A stretch of DNA of 64,000 bases from Lachnospiraceae bacterium (GCA_029012365.1 JAQXLY010000035.1:33026-97025), one strand, 5' to 3'. Numbered from the stretch's first letter, positions 17,224-26,874 are shown. Program-made: numbers and translations. The notes: a model not told the origin generated them from the sequence alone.

Positions 17224-18096
17224 ATGGCAACCTTAGGAAATCCCAAAGAAACAATAGAGATTTTAAATAAATACGGGTTCAATTTTCAAAAGAAGTTCGG
17301 ACAGAACTTTTTGATTGATACCCATGTGCTGGAGAAAATTGTTCGTGCGGCGGAGATTACGAAAGAGGACTGTGTTCTGGAAATCGGCCCGGGTATCGGC
17401 ACAATGACACAGTATCTCTGCGAAAATGCGGGGAAGGTCATTGCGGTAGAAATTGATAAAAACCTGATTCCGATTCTGACCGAGGATACCCTTGCGGACT
17501 ATGATAATGTAAAGGTTATTAACTCAGATGTATTGAAGCTTGATTTGAAGAAGCTTGCAGAGGAGGAAAACGGGGGTAAGCCGATTAAGGTAGTAGCAAA
17601 TCTGCCGTATTATATTACTACGCCGATTATTATGGGACTGTTTGAGGCGGACGTACCACTTACCTCCGTTACCGTTATGGTGCAGAAGGAGGTGGCGGAC
17701 CGTATGCAGGCGGGGCCCGGAAGTAAGGATTACGGTGCACTGTCTCTCGCAGTACAGTATTATGCGAAGCCGTATATTGCGGCAAATGTACCGCCGAACT
17801 GTTTTATGCCGCGTCCGAACGTAGGCTCTGCAGTCATACGACTGACCTTGCATGAAAAGCCTCCTGTGGAGGTGACGGATGAGAAGCTTTTGTTTAAACT
17901 CATCCGTGCCTCCTTTGCCCAGCGCAGAAAAACACTGGTAAACGGTCTGACCAATTCCCCGGAGCTTTCCTTTTCAAAGGAGGAGGTGACGAAATTCCTT
18001 GAAAAGTGTGGGCTTGCACCAACTGTCCGCGGGGAGACATTGACGCTACAGCAGTTTGCCGAGCTTGCAAATGTGATTGCAAGGGTGAAGGCGTAG
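17224..18096 (+). CDS. rsmA: 16S rRNA dimethyladenosine transferase
   Basis: RsmA (KsgA) dimethylates two adjacent adenines in the 3' hairpin of 16S rRNA, using SAM. The 290-aa protein has KKFGQNFLID, the SAM motif LEIGPGIGTMTQ, AVEIDK and the catalytic NLPYYITTPI. I chose ATG 17224 (GGAAAGGA upstream); a TTG at 17197 would overlap tatD. The tatD-rsmA neighbourhood is common in Firmicutes. It ends 8 bp from the convergent fucosidase gene. Confidence 0.96.
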   Translation: MATLGNPKETIEILNKYGFNFQKKFGQNFLIDTHVLEKIVRAAEITKEDCVLEIGPGIGTMTQYLCENAGKVIAVEIDKNLIPILTEDTLADYDNVKVINSDVLKLDLKKLAEEENGGKPIKVVANLPYYITTPIIMGLFEADVPLTSVTVMVQKEVADRMQAGPGSKDYGALSLAVQYYAKPYIAANVPPNCFMPRPNVGSAVIRLTLHEKPPVEVTDEKLLFKLIRASFAQRRKTLVNGLTNSPELSFSKEEVTKFLEKCGLAPTVRGETLTLQQFAELANVIARVKA

Positions 18097-18104
18097 CCTG
18101 CTAT

Positions 18105-19571
18105 TTATTCAAGCTCGATTGCAAGACAGTTTGTGTATTCTGTCGGCAGATGTTCCGGGAGCTTAACAATAAGTACGCCAAATTCCTGAGAGTATTCTAC
18201 AAATCCGTGGCCTAAAAGACGCACTGCTTTAACATGCTCGTCCGGAAGCAGGCTTTTTATTACCGCGCATCTGTTTTCCGGTGCTGACATAATGTATGCG
18301 TACAGAGTTTTTTCCTTTTGAACAAAACGGAAGTCAGAGGAATTCCAATTCGTTTTGTTTTCGGTAAAGCCGTCTATTGTAACGCGAGTATCTCCCTCAC
18401 CGAAGATACGGAACGGTCTGGTCTCATATACCGCCTCAGAGCATATCTCAAACCATTTTGCAAGCTCCTTAAGAATGTACTCTGCTTCTTCTTCGATGGA
18501 GCCGTCAGGCTTTTGGATAACGTTTAAAAGCATTGTGCCGTTTTTGGAGATAATGTCAACAAGCATTTCAATAATCTGGTCCGGACGCTTGTAGGTCTGT
18601 CTCGCATCGGCAAACCAGTTTCCGATACAGGTGTCGGTCTGCCACGGATGCTCCATAATACCCGGAAGCTGACTTTTTTCAATATCAAGAACGCCGACCC
18701 GGTATACCTCCGGATTGCGGTTCTTTTGTGTATATACCGCTTCGTTTTTACCGTGTGCGGCAATAGAGGTATTATATAGATTTGAAACTATTCTAAGTCC
18801 CGGAGCATAATCACTGTGTTCATCACTGCGTTCAAACGGCAGACTGCTGTCAGAGTACAGAAGATCCGGCTGGAATTTTTCAATCATTTCGTCTACGGAG
18901 CTTTCCCAGTATTTCTGAAAATCAGTATTATCTGTCATCCATTCCGGGGTTATCCCGTAATTTTTATGTATTCTGCCACTTTCATACATATATTTGGTTA
19001 CGTCCGAATTGTTATGATAAAACTGTGTGTTATTACATCCATCGTATGGAACTCCTTTATACGGACCATATGTATCGGCGCCCTTGCTTGTATACCACCA
19101 GTTGAAGGAGGCGGCAAGATGCTCGGTCAGACCAAACCTCATGTTGTATTTCCGGGCTGCGGACTGCCACAGTGCACATATATCTTTTCCGGGACCGATA
19201 TTTACCGAGTTATACGGATTGACTTTGGAGTCATAGTTAAAGAAGTTGTCATGATGTGTTGCCTGCGCGACAAAATACCGTGCTCCTGCCTTATAGTAAA
19301 GCTCCATTAAATGCTCCGGGTCAAATTTTTCCGCTTTCCAGAGCTTGCAAATATCAAGATATCCGAATTTCGACGGATGTCCGTAATGACGTACATGGTA
19401 GTTGTATTGGTCAGTTCCCTGAATATACATATTTCTTGCATACCAGTCACCGGCCATCGGTACGCTTTGCGGTCCCCAGTGGCTCCATATTCCGAACTTC
19501 ACATCGCGAAACCAGTCCGGGCACCGGTATTCTCTTAATGATTCAAAGGTTGCTTCAAAATTATTACTCAT
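18105..19571 (-). CDS. Alpha-L-fucosidase, GH29
   Basis: This 488-aa enzyme should release L-fucose from glycans. The N-terminus WFRDVKFGIWSHWG and the segments FVAQATHHDNF, FGLTEHLAASFNWW and QPDLLYSDSSLP fit GH29; the Asp in the last segment is the expected nucleophile. There is no signal peptide, so it acts inside the cell on imported oligosaccharides. AAAGGAGT precedes the ATG. It is divergent from an AraC regulator, which probably controls it. Fucosidase activity is inferred from the family. Confidence 0.88.
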   Translation of the reverse strand: MSNNFEATFESLREYRCPDWFRDVKFGIWSHWGPQSVPMAGDWYARNMYIQGTDQYNYHVRHYGHPSKFGYLDICKLWKAEKFDPEHLMELYYKAGARYFVAQATHHDNFFNYDSKVNPYNSVNIGPGKDICALWQSAARKYNMRFGLTEHLAASFNWWYTSKGADTYGPYKGVPYDGCNNTQFYHNNSDVTKYMYESGRIHKNYGITPEWMTDNTDFQKYWESSVDEMIEKFQPDLLYSDSSLPFERSDEHSDYAPGLRIVSNLYNTSIAAHGKNEAVYTQKNRNPEVYRVGVLDIEKSQLPGIMEHPWQTDTCIGNWFADARQTYKRPDQIIEMLVDIISKNGTMLLNVIQKPDGSIEEEAEYILKELAKWFEICSEAVYETRPFRIFGEGDTRVTIDGFTENKTNWNSSDFRFVQKEKTLYAYIMSAPENRCAVIKSLLPDEHVKAVRLLGHGFVEYSQEFGVLIVKLPEHLPTEYTNCLAIELE

Positions 19572-19648
19572 AAGCGGGACTCCTTTCGCATAAAAAGTGG
19601 TTCTTACAGGTTCATTTTACTTCTTTGTTATGTGTATTTCGAGGGCTT

Positions 19649-19680
19649 ATATTAAGGAAAATGTGGACAATATTAAGAAA
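19649..19680. promoter_or_regulatory. 21-bp phased direct repeat, probable AraC-type operator
   Basis: ATATTAAGGAA (19649-19659) and ATATTAAGAAA (19670-19680) start exactly 21 bp apart, two helical turns, the usual layout for AraC-family half sites. It lies in the divergent region between the fucosidase gene and the regulator gene. Confidence 0.55.
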
Positions 19681-19733
19681 GTATGATACATTTGTGAAAA
19701 AGGTACTTATCTCTTTTAAGGAGTAAATCTAAG

Positions 19734-20537
19734 ATGGACAGATACTATGATATGTTATTCAGGCAGGCACAGGTAGATTTGTACATCAGCAGGCTCACCT
19801 TGTGTGCGCCGGACTGGAGAGAGGATAATATTACGCTGGATTTCTGTAAAATATATTATTTTCTAGACGGAGAGGGAAAGCTTGTTATTAATGGGGATAC
19901 CTACTATCCTAAGGCAGGAGAGATGTTTCTGATTCCAAGCGGAGTGCGCCATTCTTATTCTCATAATCCTGAAAATCCGGTGTATAAATACTGGTGTCAT
20001 TTCGCTTTGAAGCTTGGTGAATTCTCTAAGTTTTTATATCATAAGGATTGCGTGTTCTGCAGACCGGACAAAGAGTACGCGAAAGGCTTGTTTGCGCGTT
20101 TATGTGAGCTGGACGGCAAAGACGGATATCTTGAGAGATTACTACAGAAGTCGTGTCTGCTTGAGCTTTGTCATTTGTTTTTTTCATCGGTTCCGGTTGA
20201 GAGAATGCTGATTCCGCAGAAGGATGACTTTTATTATATCGTCAGTAACTTTATTGCATCACACTTAGCGGAAAGACTGACGATAGCAGAGCTTGCAGAG
20301 ACGGTGCGTTTACAGCCGAATTATTTTGTAAACAGATTTAAGAAGAGTTTTGGAACGACTCCTATTGAATACATTAATACACTACGGCTGGATGCAGCCT
20401 CTAAGGAGATTATAGCGAGTACGGGTAAGAGCATAGAGGAAATTGCGCACCAGTCCGGCTTTGAAGATTACAGGTACTTCGGGCGCATATTTAAACGCCG
20501 ATACGGTGCTTCACCGCGCAGCTTCAGGAAGATGTAG
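19734..20537 (+). CDS. AraC-family transcriptional regulator
   Basis: A 267-aa regulator with an N-terminal cupin-like sensor (about 20-100: GEGKLVINGDTYYPKAGEMFLIP) and a C-terminal double helix-turn-helix (about 165-265: LTIAELAETVRLQPNYF and SIEEIAHQSGFEDYRYFGRIFKR). An AAGGAG site precedes the ATG. The divergent fucosidase gene is the likely target and a fucosylated sugar the likely signal, both by inference. Confidence 0.92.
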   Translation: MDRYYDMLFRQAQVDLYISRLTLCAPDWREDNITLDFCKIYYFLDGEGKLVINGDTYYPKAGEMFLIPSGVRHSYSHNPENPVYKYWCHFALKLGEFSKFLYHKDCVFCRPDKEYAKGLFARLCELDGKDGYLERLLQKSCLLELCHLFFSSVPVERMLIPQKDDFYYIVSNFIASHLAERLTIAELAETVRLQPNYFVNRFKKSFGTTPIEYINTLRLDAASKEIIASTGKSIEEIAHQSGFEDYRYFGRIFKRRYGASPRSFRKM

Positions 20538-20561
20538 AATTGACCTAATCATAATTGCAAA

Positions 20562-20609
20562 CGTTTTTTTTATCGAATAGGAAATTGCGTCCTATCCGAT
20601 AAAAAAACG
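20562..20609. terminator. Bidirectional terminator between the AraC gene and ribU
   Basis: CG followed by eight T, ATCGAATAGGA, and a near-complementary right arm ending in seven A and CG form a long stem with T tracts on both strands. It serves the two convergent genes. Confidence 0.8.
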
Positions 20610-20647
20610 CTCCGCTAAGGATGAACGGAAACAACGTAGGATTTTCC

Positions 20648-21277
20648 CTATTTGTGTGTTATAGAGTTAATCAGTTTCCGAAGCGGTGAATACACAAAGA
20701 AGGTGATGATGGATGCGCAGATGTATTTCAGCAGGTTTGCCGGAAATACAGAGAACCACATCAGTGTTGCTTCACCTTTTACGAGGGAGTTGTTTGCAAC
20801 AGCCATTCCAAGAATTGCCTCCATGTCGAGATGAAATGCCTTCATGTATACCGGGAATACGAGAATCCAGTCCAGTATAACGGCAAACACGGACGCAAAC
20901 AGGATGGAAACAACCAGGCTGATAACTGCTCCTGACTTGGTGCGTTTGAACCGGTAGATAAAGCCGGCCGGAAGAACATAGGCAAGCGTGAATAAAAGGT
21001 TTGCCAGTTCACCGATACCTCCGGTAACCGTACCGTTCAGTACAAAATTCAGTGCAATCTTAATAAAACCGATGACACATCCCCAAAGCGGTCCCAACAT
21101 ATATGCACCTAAAATAACCGGAATATCAGAGAAGTCCAGCTTAATAAAAGGTAATGTAAAAAAGATGGGGAGTTCAAACAGCATGAGAATTGCTGCGAGA
21201 GCACCAAACATTGCCGTGATGGTAAGTCTGGCTGTGGTAGAAATGGTTTGCGAGTTGCTTCTTTTGGTCTGATTCAT
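20648..21277 (-). CDS. ribU: Riboflavin ECF transporter substrate-binding (S) protein
   Basis: RibU captures riboflavin and works with the shared ECF energising module, which is not in this window. The 209-aa protein has about six membrane helices, the Ala-rich N-terminal helix typical of S components (TAMFGALAAILMLFE) and FIKLDFSDIPVILGAYMLGP, the characteristic RibU segment. The FMN riboswitch immediately upstream supports the substrate. AGGAGGA precedes the ATG and lies right after the riboswitch, so translation control is possible. Confidence 0.94.
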   Translation of the reverse strand: MNQTKRSNSQTISTTARLTITAMFGALAAILMLFELPIFFTLPFIKLDFSDIPVILGAYMLGPLWGCVIGFIKIALNFVLNGTVTGGIGELANLLFTLAYVLPAGFIYRFKRTKSGAVISLVVSILFASVFAVILDWILVFPVYMKAFHLDMEAILGMAVANNSLVKGEATLMWFSVFPANLLKYICASIITFFVYSPLRKLINSITHK

Positions 21278-21290
21278 AGATGTATCCTCC

Positions 21291-21419
21291 TTTTTCCCAT
21301 CCGGACTATACCGTCGGTACCGGAATTGACAAATGTCTCACCGGTTCGGCTCCCTTTCGGAGTTCGTGGACTATACCACCGGTCAGGAATTGACCCAAAG
21401 GTCTCACCTGTCCCAAAAG
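21291..21419 (-). promoter_or_regulatory. FMN riboswitch (RFN element) of ribU
   Basis: On the minus strand the conserved RFN blocks follow in order: a GACAGGTGAGACC start, GACCGGTGGTATAGTCCACGA, GAGCCGAACCGGTGAGA and CCGACGGTATAGTCCGGATG. It ends about 14 bases before the ribU start codon, next to the Shine-Dalgarno site, so FMN binding probably hides that site. Aptamer identity is clear from the conserved blocks. Confidence 0.93.
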
Positions 21420-21560
21420 TTCGTGCAGGGACAAGCGCGAAGCGCGTGCCCTCGCACCTCGCGACATTGTCGCTCGGTCGTGGGCGCACTCGCATGACTG
21501 CGCAACCGCTTGGGAACAAGTTCCCGCGGTTTGCTCGCATGCTCACTTTGCCTGCACGAA
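21420..21560. repeat. 141-bp GC-rich foldback element
   Basis: The ends are a perfect 10-bp inverted repeat (TTCGTGCAGG at 21420-21429 and its complement at 21551-21560). Inside are small hairpins such as GGGAACAAGTTCCC and GCGCGAAGCGC. It is more GC-rich than its neighbours and lies between the lipid kinase 3' end and the FMN riboswitch. Its outer end touches the riboswitch. No protein is evident. Confidence 0.6.
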
Positions 21561-21575
21561 ATAGAATACATTATT

Positions 21576-22490
21576 TTATTCATTTTGTAAAGAGTTTTTT
21601 TCCGGTACAGCAAAACGAATTGCGGAGGAAACTGCTTCTGCGGTAAAGTTTGAAAGAGTCTGTACTTCGCCGTCCAGTGAAATAGAAAAGCCGTCAGGTG
21701 CCGACACCTGCAAGGACTTACAGCGGCGGTATACAATGAACCTTTGCATTGCAGGGTCATCCAGATGGGTTCCCTCCTTGTACTTTTTCATAAAGGTAAG
21801 AAATTTCAGTCGCGAGACCGGACGTACCAGGCAAACCTCCAGAAGACCATCCCGGTTACTGGAACGGGGCGCGCAACGATAAGAGCCTCCCACATGAGTT
21901 CCGTTTGTGGCAGTGCAAAGAAGAAATGCTCCGTCGGAAATGAGTTCCCCATCGGCATAAATTGTTGCATAATGCCTCATACCTTTGAAAAAGCTATATA
22001 TTACACTGAATACATAAGCTCTTTTTCCACCGATAAACTTTTTGTGCCTGATTCGGTTCATAACCCCGGCAACACAGGAATCCAGACCGAAATGGCAGGC
22101 GTTAATCGCATAGCGGTCATTCACCCGGATTAAATCAATCGGTGCTTCCGGCGCGGAGCACAGAGCTACAGGGTCTAAAAAACGGGATTTATCCCCATAG
22201 TATTTTACAAAGTCATTACCGCTTCCTACCGGATAGCAGGATATGGAAGCCTGGGGATAACCATAGACGGCATTCGCTACTTCATGAAGTGTGCCGTCAC
22301 CACCGCAGGCGTAAAACCGTACTGTCTCAGGATGGCTGTCACACCATTCGCGGATGAATCTGCCGGCATCACCCGGCTCAGAGGTTGTATACAGCTTCCA
22401 GTCAAAGTCCGTTCCGGTAAGCTTTTCTTCCAGCTCTTTCCCGATTGTGCCGTGCCCGGCATTCGGGTTTATGATAAAGATATGTTTCAA
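21576..22490 (-). CDS. Diacylglycerol kinase-family lipid kinase
   Basis: A 304-aa DAGK_cat-type kinase, likely phosphorylating diacylglycerol for phospholipid recycling. The N-terminus IIFINPNAGHGT-like segment, the nucleotide motif YACGGDGTLHEVANAV and PVGSGNDFVKYYG are typical; GLDSC, PRSSNRDGLLEV and FSISLDGE follow. I chose the TTG at 22488-22490 because AGAGGAGG lies seven bases upstream and the family motif begins right after it; the longer frame to 22604 has no ribosome site. Substrate is inferred. Confidence 0.88.
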   Translation of the reverse strand: MKHIFIINPNAGHGTIGKELEEKLTGTDFDWKLYTTSEPGDAGRFIREWCDSHPETVRFYACGGDGTLHEVANAVYGYPQASISCYPVGSGNDFVKYYGDKSRFLDPVALCSAPEAPIDLIRVNDRYAINACHFGLDSCVAGVMNRIRHKKFIGGKRAYVFSVIYSFFKGMRHYATIYADGELISDGAFLLCTATNGTHVGGSYRCAPRSSNRDGLLEVCLVRPVSRLKFLTFMKKYKEGTHLDDPAMQRFIVYRRCKSLQVSAPDGFSISLDGEVQTLSNFTAEAVSSAIRFAVPEKNSLQNE

Positions 22491-22634
22491 GTGAAACCTC
22501 CTCTTATGTAGATTTGTTTTTAGTCTTTTTGCTATTCTTTCCATAGTATAACTTGATTTTTTAAAAAAAGCTATAAGAAAATATAGGATTATGAAAAAAT
22601 TCACAATTACTTTCCTTTATTTAAATGTAAAGAA

Positions 22635-22662
22635 GGGACCGCGCATCCGGTGCGACAGTCCC
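22635..22662 (-). terminator. Terminator after the xylanase gene, TGTCGCA family
   Basis: On the minus strand GGGACTGTCGCACC pairs with GGATGCGCGGTCCC, followed by TTCTTT. It carries the TGTCGCA core seen in other terminators here. Confidence 0.7.
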
Positions 22663-22688
22663 TTGGAATTTCATTCTGTATGAAAAAT

Positions 22689-24503
22689 TTATTTCTTTAA
22701 CAGCAGCTCACCCCAGCCGGAAGTATTAGCGTAAGAGTTATCGGTCGGGTCATAGAACTTCATAACACTTTGACGAGAACCGTTTTCATTGCTGTCGTTA
22801 ATCTGAGCGTCAAAGCCGAATACCATGCCTTCCGAAGCGGTATAGGTAAGCGGCACTGCGATTTCAATCAGATATCCCTTATTCGTGAGGGAAGCGGCAG
22901 CTTTAACACCACGCTCTGTCGGTACAGTGCCGAAGGAAAGCAGCCCTTCGTAATTCACACGGTACTGACCGGCAGTATCTGTGTAGTAATCTTTTTTCGT
23001 GTTCTGCTCGTCAAGGAAGAATTCAATGGAATCCTGCTCATACAAATTAGGCGAGGAGGCATTTAATACACTGTCTTCTACTTCGAATAATGCGTAAACA
23101 TAATGCTCGTCCCAAAGAACACGAACCGTACCCTTTGCACCCTGCCAAGCAAATAATGGGGTATCGATTACATATGGGCTTGGCTTTGTTACCCATATCG
23201 CATCCTTTGTACCGTCAATCTCCGGAGTGCCGTAATAGCCGATGGCACGGCGCGGAGGAGTCTGCGGAGTTTCGTTTTCCGCTGCGGCAATGTATGCTTC
23301 CGGATCCATTAAGGCATAAAACGCTTCCTTTGCCGATAAATCCTTGTTAAATATAAGAGGACAGTTTTCTTTTCTCCAGCTTGTATCGTCGCGATAGCCC
23401 CAGAAGGTAACGCGTTCGATGATATCGGAATATTCCTTGTAAAGGCTGAACAGCTTTGCATAGAACAATGCCTGTTTCTTTTCGTTCTTCTCCGAAAGTG
23501 CACCGTTGGAACCGGATACACCTACATCAAGCTCGGTAACGGAAATAATGATTCCTTCGATTTGGGAGAACAGTTCCAGACTGTTGCGGACGGAGCTTAT
23601 GGTAGTGTCGGTACTGTAATGTGCCTGCATACCGATACCGTGAATCGGAACACCCTGGGAACGTAAGTCAGAGACCATGGCAGCGGCAATCTCCGCCTTA
23701 TTCTTGTCGTTCATGTTGTAGTCGTTGTAGTAAAGAAGTGCATCAGGATCTGCCTCATGAGCAAACCGGAATGCCATGGCAACGAAATCCGGACCGATGG
23801 ATTTGGTCCACTGGGTTTCACGTAAGCATTTGGTCCAGTCGCCGTCAGCCGGAAGCTTTGCACCGTCGGCAATGGCTTCGTTCAATACATCCCATGAATG
23901 AATCTGCCCTTTGTACTGACCGGCAACATTGTAGATGTGATCCTTTAACTGTTGGATGGCTTCATCCCGCGTAACAGGCTGCCCTTCCGTGTTCTTTATG
24001 CCAAGAAAGTCACCGGACTGGTTGTGCCAGGCAAGAGTATGTCCCACAACGGAAAGACCGTCACGTTCTGCAATTTCCATCATATGATCGGATTCGGCAA
24101 AATTAAATGTTCCCTGCGGACGCTGCATATATTCCGGCTTCATAAGGTTTTCCGGTGTGATTATGTTAAAATGCTTTTTAATCAACTCGTTATCCTTGCC
24201 GGAATCGATGGTACGTGTATAAATCGTACCAATCATAAAATAATCGGCATAGATATCCTTCAGGCTGACATTTGAAATATCCGGACGCGGTGTCACGGTC
24301 GGAGCCGGAGTCGGAGTCGCGGTCGGTTCCGGGGTCGGAGTTTCGGTCGAAGCCGGAGTCACGGTGGCCGGAATGTCGGTGACATCTGCTACCGCAGAGG
24401 TAGGGGTGAGATCGGTATCTGTCGGCTTTGCGCTGTTGTTACATGCTGCGAGCAATGTGGCGGCAGCAAGCACAGAAAGCAAAACCTGAACTGTTTTTTT
24501 CAT
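22689..24503 (-). CDS. Endo-1,4-beta-xylanase lipoprotein, GH10 with C-terminal CBM9-like domain
   Basis: This 604-aa enzyme cuts xylan at the cell surface. A lipoprotein signal ends at LAAC (Cys21). A Thr/Pro/Glu linker runs to about residue 75. The GH10 barrel (about 80-395) shows VVGHTLAWHNQ, HSWDVLNEA (acid/base Glu) and SVTELDVGVSG (nucleophile Glu). The last 190 residues match a CBM9-type xylan-binding domain (EIDGTKDAIW, VRVLWDEHYVYALFEVED, EFFLDEQN). The ATG at 24503 follows AAGGAGG; an upstream ATG at 24590 is not supported. Confidence 0.93.
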   Translation of the reverse strand: MKKTVQVLLSVLAAATLLAACNNSAKPTDTDLTPTSAVADVTDIPATVTPASTETPTPEPTATPTPAPTVTPRPDISNVSLKDIYADYFMIGTIYTRTIDSGKDNELIKKHFNIITPENLMKPEYMQRPQGTFNFAESDHMMEIAERDGLSVVGHTLAWHNQSGDFLGIKNTEGQPVTRDEAIQQLKDHIYNVAGQYKGQIHSWDVLNEAIADGAKLPADGDWTKCLRETQWTKSIGPDFVAMAFRFAHEADPDALLYYNDYNMNDKNKAEIAAAMVSDLRSQGVPIHGIGMQAHYSTDTTISSVRNSLELFSQIEGIIISVTELDVGVSGSNGALSEKNEKKQALFYAKLFSLYKEYSDIIERVTFWGYRDDTSWRKENCPLIFNKDLSAKEAFYALMDPEAYIAAAENETPQTPPRRAIGYYGTPEIDGTKDAIWVTKPSPYVIDTPLFAWQGAKGTVRVLWDEHYVYALFEVEDSVLNASSPNLYEQDSIEFFLDEQNTKKDYYTDTAGQYRVNYEGLLSFGTVPTERGVKAAASLTNKGYLIEIAVPLTYTASEGMVFGFDAQINDSNENGSRQSVMKFYDPTDNSYANTSGWGELLLKK

Positions 24504-24626
24504 GAAAAAACCTCCTTGAACTGTGAAGTACAGACAAAATGCCTGTTTATGCTCCGATTCTATCATACTCCCGGAAAAAACACCAATCATTTATTGCGAT
24601 TGTCTTCTCATATAATGATAAAGTCC

Positions 24627-26768
24627 TTAGTTATCCGAAGGTTCCTCTGAGCCTGTTGTAACCGTCAAAGGTGCGGTAAAGGAGAGAGGAAAGGAATCCG
24701 TACCCACCTGGGCCACGCTGACGGTCAATGTATCCGCGGGAGAAAAACCCGATACCGAAAGCAGCTGTGGGTTGACATAAGTGGTGGTACATTTTTTCTC
24801 GTTTACGTAGGCGGTACTGTAAGGAGTAAAGTTTATCCCGTTGATGAAAATGCAGGAGCGCCTTTCCTCACTGTTTTTCACAATGACCTTAGTAATTTGA
24901 ATAGGATTAATACCGAATTGCATGTCGGTTGCCTCAAACGGAAGCTCGCCGTTGTAGCTTTCCATCGGACCGTATAAAATGTCATAAGCCAGAAGCTCCA
25001 TGTCGGAAAGATACGTTTCCGACTCCGCCTGTGTCTGATGAAAACGGGTAAAAAGACCTTCATGGATGTCATAACGGTTTAGGACATACGAAGATAGTGC
25101 ATAGGCTTCCATGTCTTTCCTGATTCGCTCCCCGGACGGTCTGTTGCTCCAGATTACATATTCCGTTTCATAGACGGACCCGTTAGACAGAAGCTCGTCT
25201 GTAAACGGAAAGGAGGGCAGATGGTCACCATAAAGTACAAGAACCACTTCCTCGTCATACTGCTCCAGTGCCTCGGTCAGCTGACCGAGAAAGTCATCCA
25301 TTTCATACAGCTGATTTACAAAATAAAGAAGACCGTAGTAAGAGTCCTCCAGTTCTTCCGGAAGCGCATCAATGGAAATATGGGGGTTGCGGAGGACTGC
25401 CTCATCCGGATATGCGCCGTGTCCCTGTACGGAAATTGCAAAAACAAAATCCTGTTCTTCCGTAGAAGTCAGTGCATTCAGAATATTCTTTGTCAGAATT
25501 TTGTCCTTTGCCCAGCCGAGAGGCGTTGTTTCGTAGGTTCCCATGTATTCAATCGGTGTAAAGGTATGAAAACCAAGCTTTGGAAATACGGTATTGCGCC
25601 CGTAGAAAGTGCCGTCGTTGTTATGAATGGCATGAGCCTTCAGTCCCAGAGCTGACAGATTGTAGGCGAGGCTCTCACAGGTGGTCTCCGTTAAAATGGT
25701 TTTGTACGGATATTCTCCCGGACCGAAAAAGTCAAGATTGATTCCTGTCAGTATTTCAAATTCCGTATTCGCAGTGCCCGCGCCTACGGAAGGAACCTTC
25801 AGAAAACCGGAAGAACAGGATTCCTTCAGGCGGCGGAAGTTGGGAACCGGGTCGGAAGAATATTTTGCACCGTTAATGCAGGTGGGGTCAAAAAAAGATT
25901 CCAGCTGTAAAAAAATGAAGTTAGGGTATTCCGAAGAAGCAGGCTCCGTGTCGTCCGGCTGTCCGGATGGATTTCCGGAAGGGTCGGGAGTATCCGGAGC
26001 GGGGGAAGGAGAGACCTCCGTTTCAGGGGATACAGGTCTGCCGTCTGCGGGAGCCGGTGTACCTGTAATGGATGCTACGATTCTGTCGATTTCATCCTCC
26101 GAGTAGGAAACCGGGCGGGAAATACCGGTACGAAAGATACTGGTTAAGAAGCAGTACGGAAGTCCGTTTGTATGAAATCCCTGTGCCAGATTACCGAAAT
26201 TACGTTCCAGAATATTACAGGAAACGAACAGGTTTGTAGAACCGGTTCCGATGAGAAGGAAGGAAAGAACCATAACTCCCGCAACCAGTGGGGACAGGCG
26301 GCGTGTTTCTTTTTTTGCGCGTATGAAAAGAAAGACACCGATACCGATTACAAGTAAAACAGCGAGCAGAACCAGAATAATCTGGAATACGGAAAGATAG
26401 TGTCCCATAATGGAGAAAGCGGAGTCTATTAACAGAAGGTCCACAGCGGTGAACGGGGTAGTACGGAATTGTAATAATATGAAATCGGTAATACCTACAG
26501 TAACCCAGAGCGCGGAAATAAAGAAGCGCACAAACCTTCTCCTCTTAAAAAAGAAGGAGAACGACAGAGTTACAAGAATTAAAAGGGTATTATAGCAAAA
26601 TACAAGAGGAGACTTAATCAGATAGAAAAAAGGCATAATCACCGATTCTCTGGAAAAAGCCTCCACACACAGGTTCAGAAAAACAGCCGGTAACAGACAT
26701 TCACCGGCAAGCAGGCGAAGTCCTGCAACCAGCTTCTGTATAAAAATTTTAACGTTTGACAAGTTCAT
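24627..26768 (-). CDS. LTA synthase-family membrane sulfatase (phosphoglycerol transferase-like)
   Basis: A 713-aa membrane enzyme. Five helices lie in the first 180 residues, then an acidic Pro/Ser linker (about 235-280) and an extracellular sulfatase-fold domain (about 280-560) with FLQLESFFDP (metal Glu), VGAGTANTEFEILTG (nucleophile Thr), HNNDGTFYGR and LYGDHLPSF. Such enzymes transfer phosphoglycerol or phosphoethanolamine to wall polymers. A beta-rich C-terminal domain (about 620-700) is extra to LtaS. The ATG at 26768 follows AGGGAGGG. The exact polymer is unknown. Confidence 0.88.
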   Translation of the reverse strand: MNLSNVKIFIQKLVAGLRLLAGECLLPAVFLNLCVEAFSRESVIMPFFYLIKSPLVFCYNTLLILVTLSFSFFFKRRRFVRFFISALWVTVGITDFILLQFRTTPFTAVDLLLIDSAFSIMGHYLSVFQIILVLLAVLLVIGIGVFLFIRAKKETRRLSPLVAGVMVLSFLLIGTGSTNLFVSCNILERNFGNLAQGFHTNGLPYCFLTSIFRTGISRPVSYSEDEIDRIVASITGTPAPADGRPVSPETEVSPSPAPDTPDPSGNPSGQPDDTEPASSEYPNFIFLQLESFFDPTCINGAKYSSDPVPNFRRLKESCSSGFLKVPSVGAGTANTEFEILTGINLDFFGPGEYPYKTILTETTCESLAYNLSALGLKAHAIHNNDGTFYGRNTVFPKLGFHTFTPIEYMGTYETTPLGWAKDKILTKNILNALTSTEEQDFVFAISVQGHGAYPDEAVLRNPHISIDALPEELEDSYYGLLYFVNQLYEMDDFLGQLTEALEQYDEEVVLVLYGDHLPSFPFTDELLSNGSVYETEYVIWSNRPSGERIRKDMEAYALSSYVLNRYDIHEGLFTRFHQTQAESETYLSDMELLAYDILYGPMESYNGELPFEATDMQFGINPIQITKVIVKNSEERRSCIFINGINFTPYSTAYVNEKKCTTTYVNPQLLSVSGFSPADTLTVSVAQVGTDSFPLSFTAPLTVTTGSEEPSDN

Positions 26769-26874
26769 AATCCCTCCCTTGAAATATGACAACATGAACT
26801 TTGTATAGGATAGCACAAAAGAAGATGAACTGCAAGAAGCAGGGAAAAGATTAAGAAATTATTTCGGTTTAAGG

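Noticed and set aside
21274..21546. 90-codon minus-strand open frame before ribU
   Set aside because: It reads through the FMN riboswitch and the foldback element, which explain the conservation.
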